A stretch of DNA of 64,000 bases from positions 434,001 to 498,000 of the forward strand of contig NZ_JGYG01000002.1 in NCBI RefSeq assembly GCF_000740795.1, given 5' to 3'. Origin of the DNA: Haematobacter massiliensis (GTDB taxonomy: Bacteria; Pseudomonadota; Alphaproteobacteria; Rhodobacterales; Rhodobacteraceae). Made by a program: the position numbers and the translations under genes. Below, piece by piece: positions 63,691-64,000 of the stretch; the stretch's first letter is position 1, and every line of letters begins with the position of its first letter. A model generated the notes under the pieces. The model worked only from the letters and a program-made list of their open reading frames with translations, made no database searches and was not told the DNA's origin.

Positions 63691-63999
63691 TCAGGGTGAG
63701 GTGATTGCGGCCTCCGCCCGTGCGGCGGCGGCGGCCCGCGCTGCCACCTGCCGTTCCCGCCAGAGGGTGAACAGGCCAGCGCCGACCACGATTGCCGCAC
63801 CGATCACCACGTTCAGTGCCAGCGTCTCGCCGAAGATCGTCAGGCCGATCACCGCGACGAAGGGAAGCTGGAAATAGGCGAAGGGCTGCACCGCGCTCGC
63901 CTCCGCCACTTCGTAGCAGCGGATCAGCATGTAGTGGGAGAGTACGCCCACACAGCACAGGAGCAGCATCCAGCCCCAGTCCGTCGCGATCATCGGTTC
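63691..63999 (-). CDS. DMT-superfamily (EamA) transporter, C-terminal part (partial)
   Basis: The last 102 residues of a drug/metabolite-type transporter; the 5' part lies beyond the right edge. Visible are the helices WMLLLCCVGVLSHYMLIRCYEVAEASAVQPFAYFQLPFVAVIGLTIFGETL and ALNVVIGAAIVVGAGLFTLW, which are helices 8-10 of the second EamA repeat, followed by a basic Ala/Arg-rich tail. The ATG at 63993 is internal, since the frame is open to the window end. Substrate unknown. Confidence 0.88.
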   Translation of the reverse strand, partial: EPMIATDWGWMLLLCCVGVLSHYMLIRCYEVAEASAVQPFAYFQLPFVAVIGLTIFGETLALNVVIGAAIVVGAGLFTLWRERQVAARAAAAARAEAAITSP

Positions 64000-64000
64000 C

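Noticed and set aside
1-64000. CRISPR arrays, insertion sequences, prophage or integrase genes, tRNA and rRNA genes
   Set aside because: I looked for regularly spaced repeats, transposase or integrase motifs and tRNA arms and found none that could be supported.

Overview
The window is chromosomal DNA of a GC-rich alphaproteobacterium, most likely a member of the Rhodobacterales. The evidence is the gene content and order: NDUFA12-type complex I factor, mlaD, DUF2155, aat, accC and accB in a row; DUF2484 inside the division/cell-wall cluster; CobS/CobT-type cobaltochelatase subunits next to a J-domain protein and a BolA homologue; a VPLPA-CTERM secreted protein; and a RutR-type regulator beside hydantoinase-family genes. 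Genes are densely packed with many 4-bp ATGA overlaps. I see no rRNA, tRNA, CRISPR array, insertion sequence or prophage gene.

Layout: 1-8.2 kb holds the 3' end of polA, a TerC-family membrane protein, metG, a complex I assembly-type protein, mlaD, DUF2155, aat, the biotin carboxylase/carrier pair accC-accB and a VPLPA-CTERM exported protein. 8.2-18.5 kb is a metabolic locus. A RutR-like TetR repressor, translationally coupled to a suppressor-of-fused-domain protein, faces a long operon: M20 ureidopropionase-type amidohydrolase, dihydropyrimidinase, a 51-aa membrane peptide, an SDR protein with a non-canonical active site, a complete ABC importer (ATPase, two permeases, NMT1/THI5-like binding protein) with an embedded GNAT gene, and a metallophosphoesterase. 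This looks like uptake and reductive breakdown of pyrimidines or related cyclic amides. Two inverted copies of a 35-bp hairpin lie inside this operon. 18.6-25 kb is a signalling locus: an HTH regulator with an internal histidine-kinase-like H-box, a single-domain response regulator, a two-TM protein, a sodium/solute-symporter-fused histidine kinase, an orphan FliM/FliN-like protein and two small lipoproteins.

25-42 kb is the dcw-type cluster: murD, ftsW, murG, murC, DUF2484, murB, ddl, ftsQ, ftsA, ftsZ, lpxC, then bamD and recN. Together these supply lipid II precursor synthesis, septum assembly, lipid A commitment, outer-membrane protein assembly and DNA repair. A small secreted Cys-containing peptide and a DUF429-like gene interrupt murD-ftsW. 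42-50 kb contains an aminopeptidase P, cobT, an FMN reductase, cobS, an SDR, a J-domain protein, a BolA homologue and a DUF4177 protein.

50-64 kb starts with a 666-bp intergenic region that has a good sigma-70-type promoter, stacked hairpins and a strong terminator, so it probably encodes a structured non-coding RNA. It is followed by gatB, a DJ-1/PfpI protein, a lipoprotein transglycosylase, pepN, a class I glutaminase-like hydrolase behind a perfect inverted repeat, an aromatic aminotransferase coupled to sseA, smpB, dapA, a large soluble lytic transglycosylase and the 3' end of a DMT-family transporter. The points most worth a second look are the candidate RNA at about 50.07-50.35 kb, the DHp-like HTH regulator, the inverted hairpin pair in the pyrimidine operon, and the SDR lacking its Tyr/Lys.
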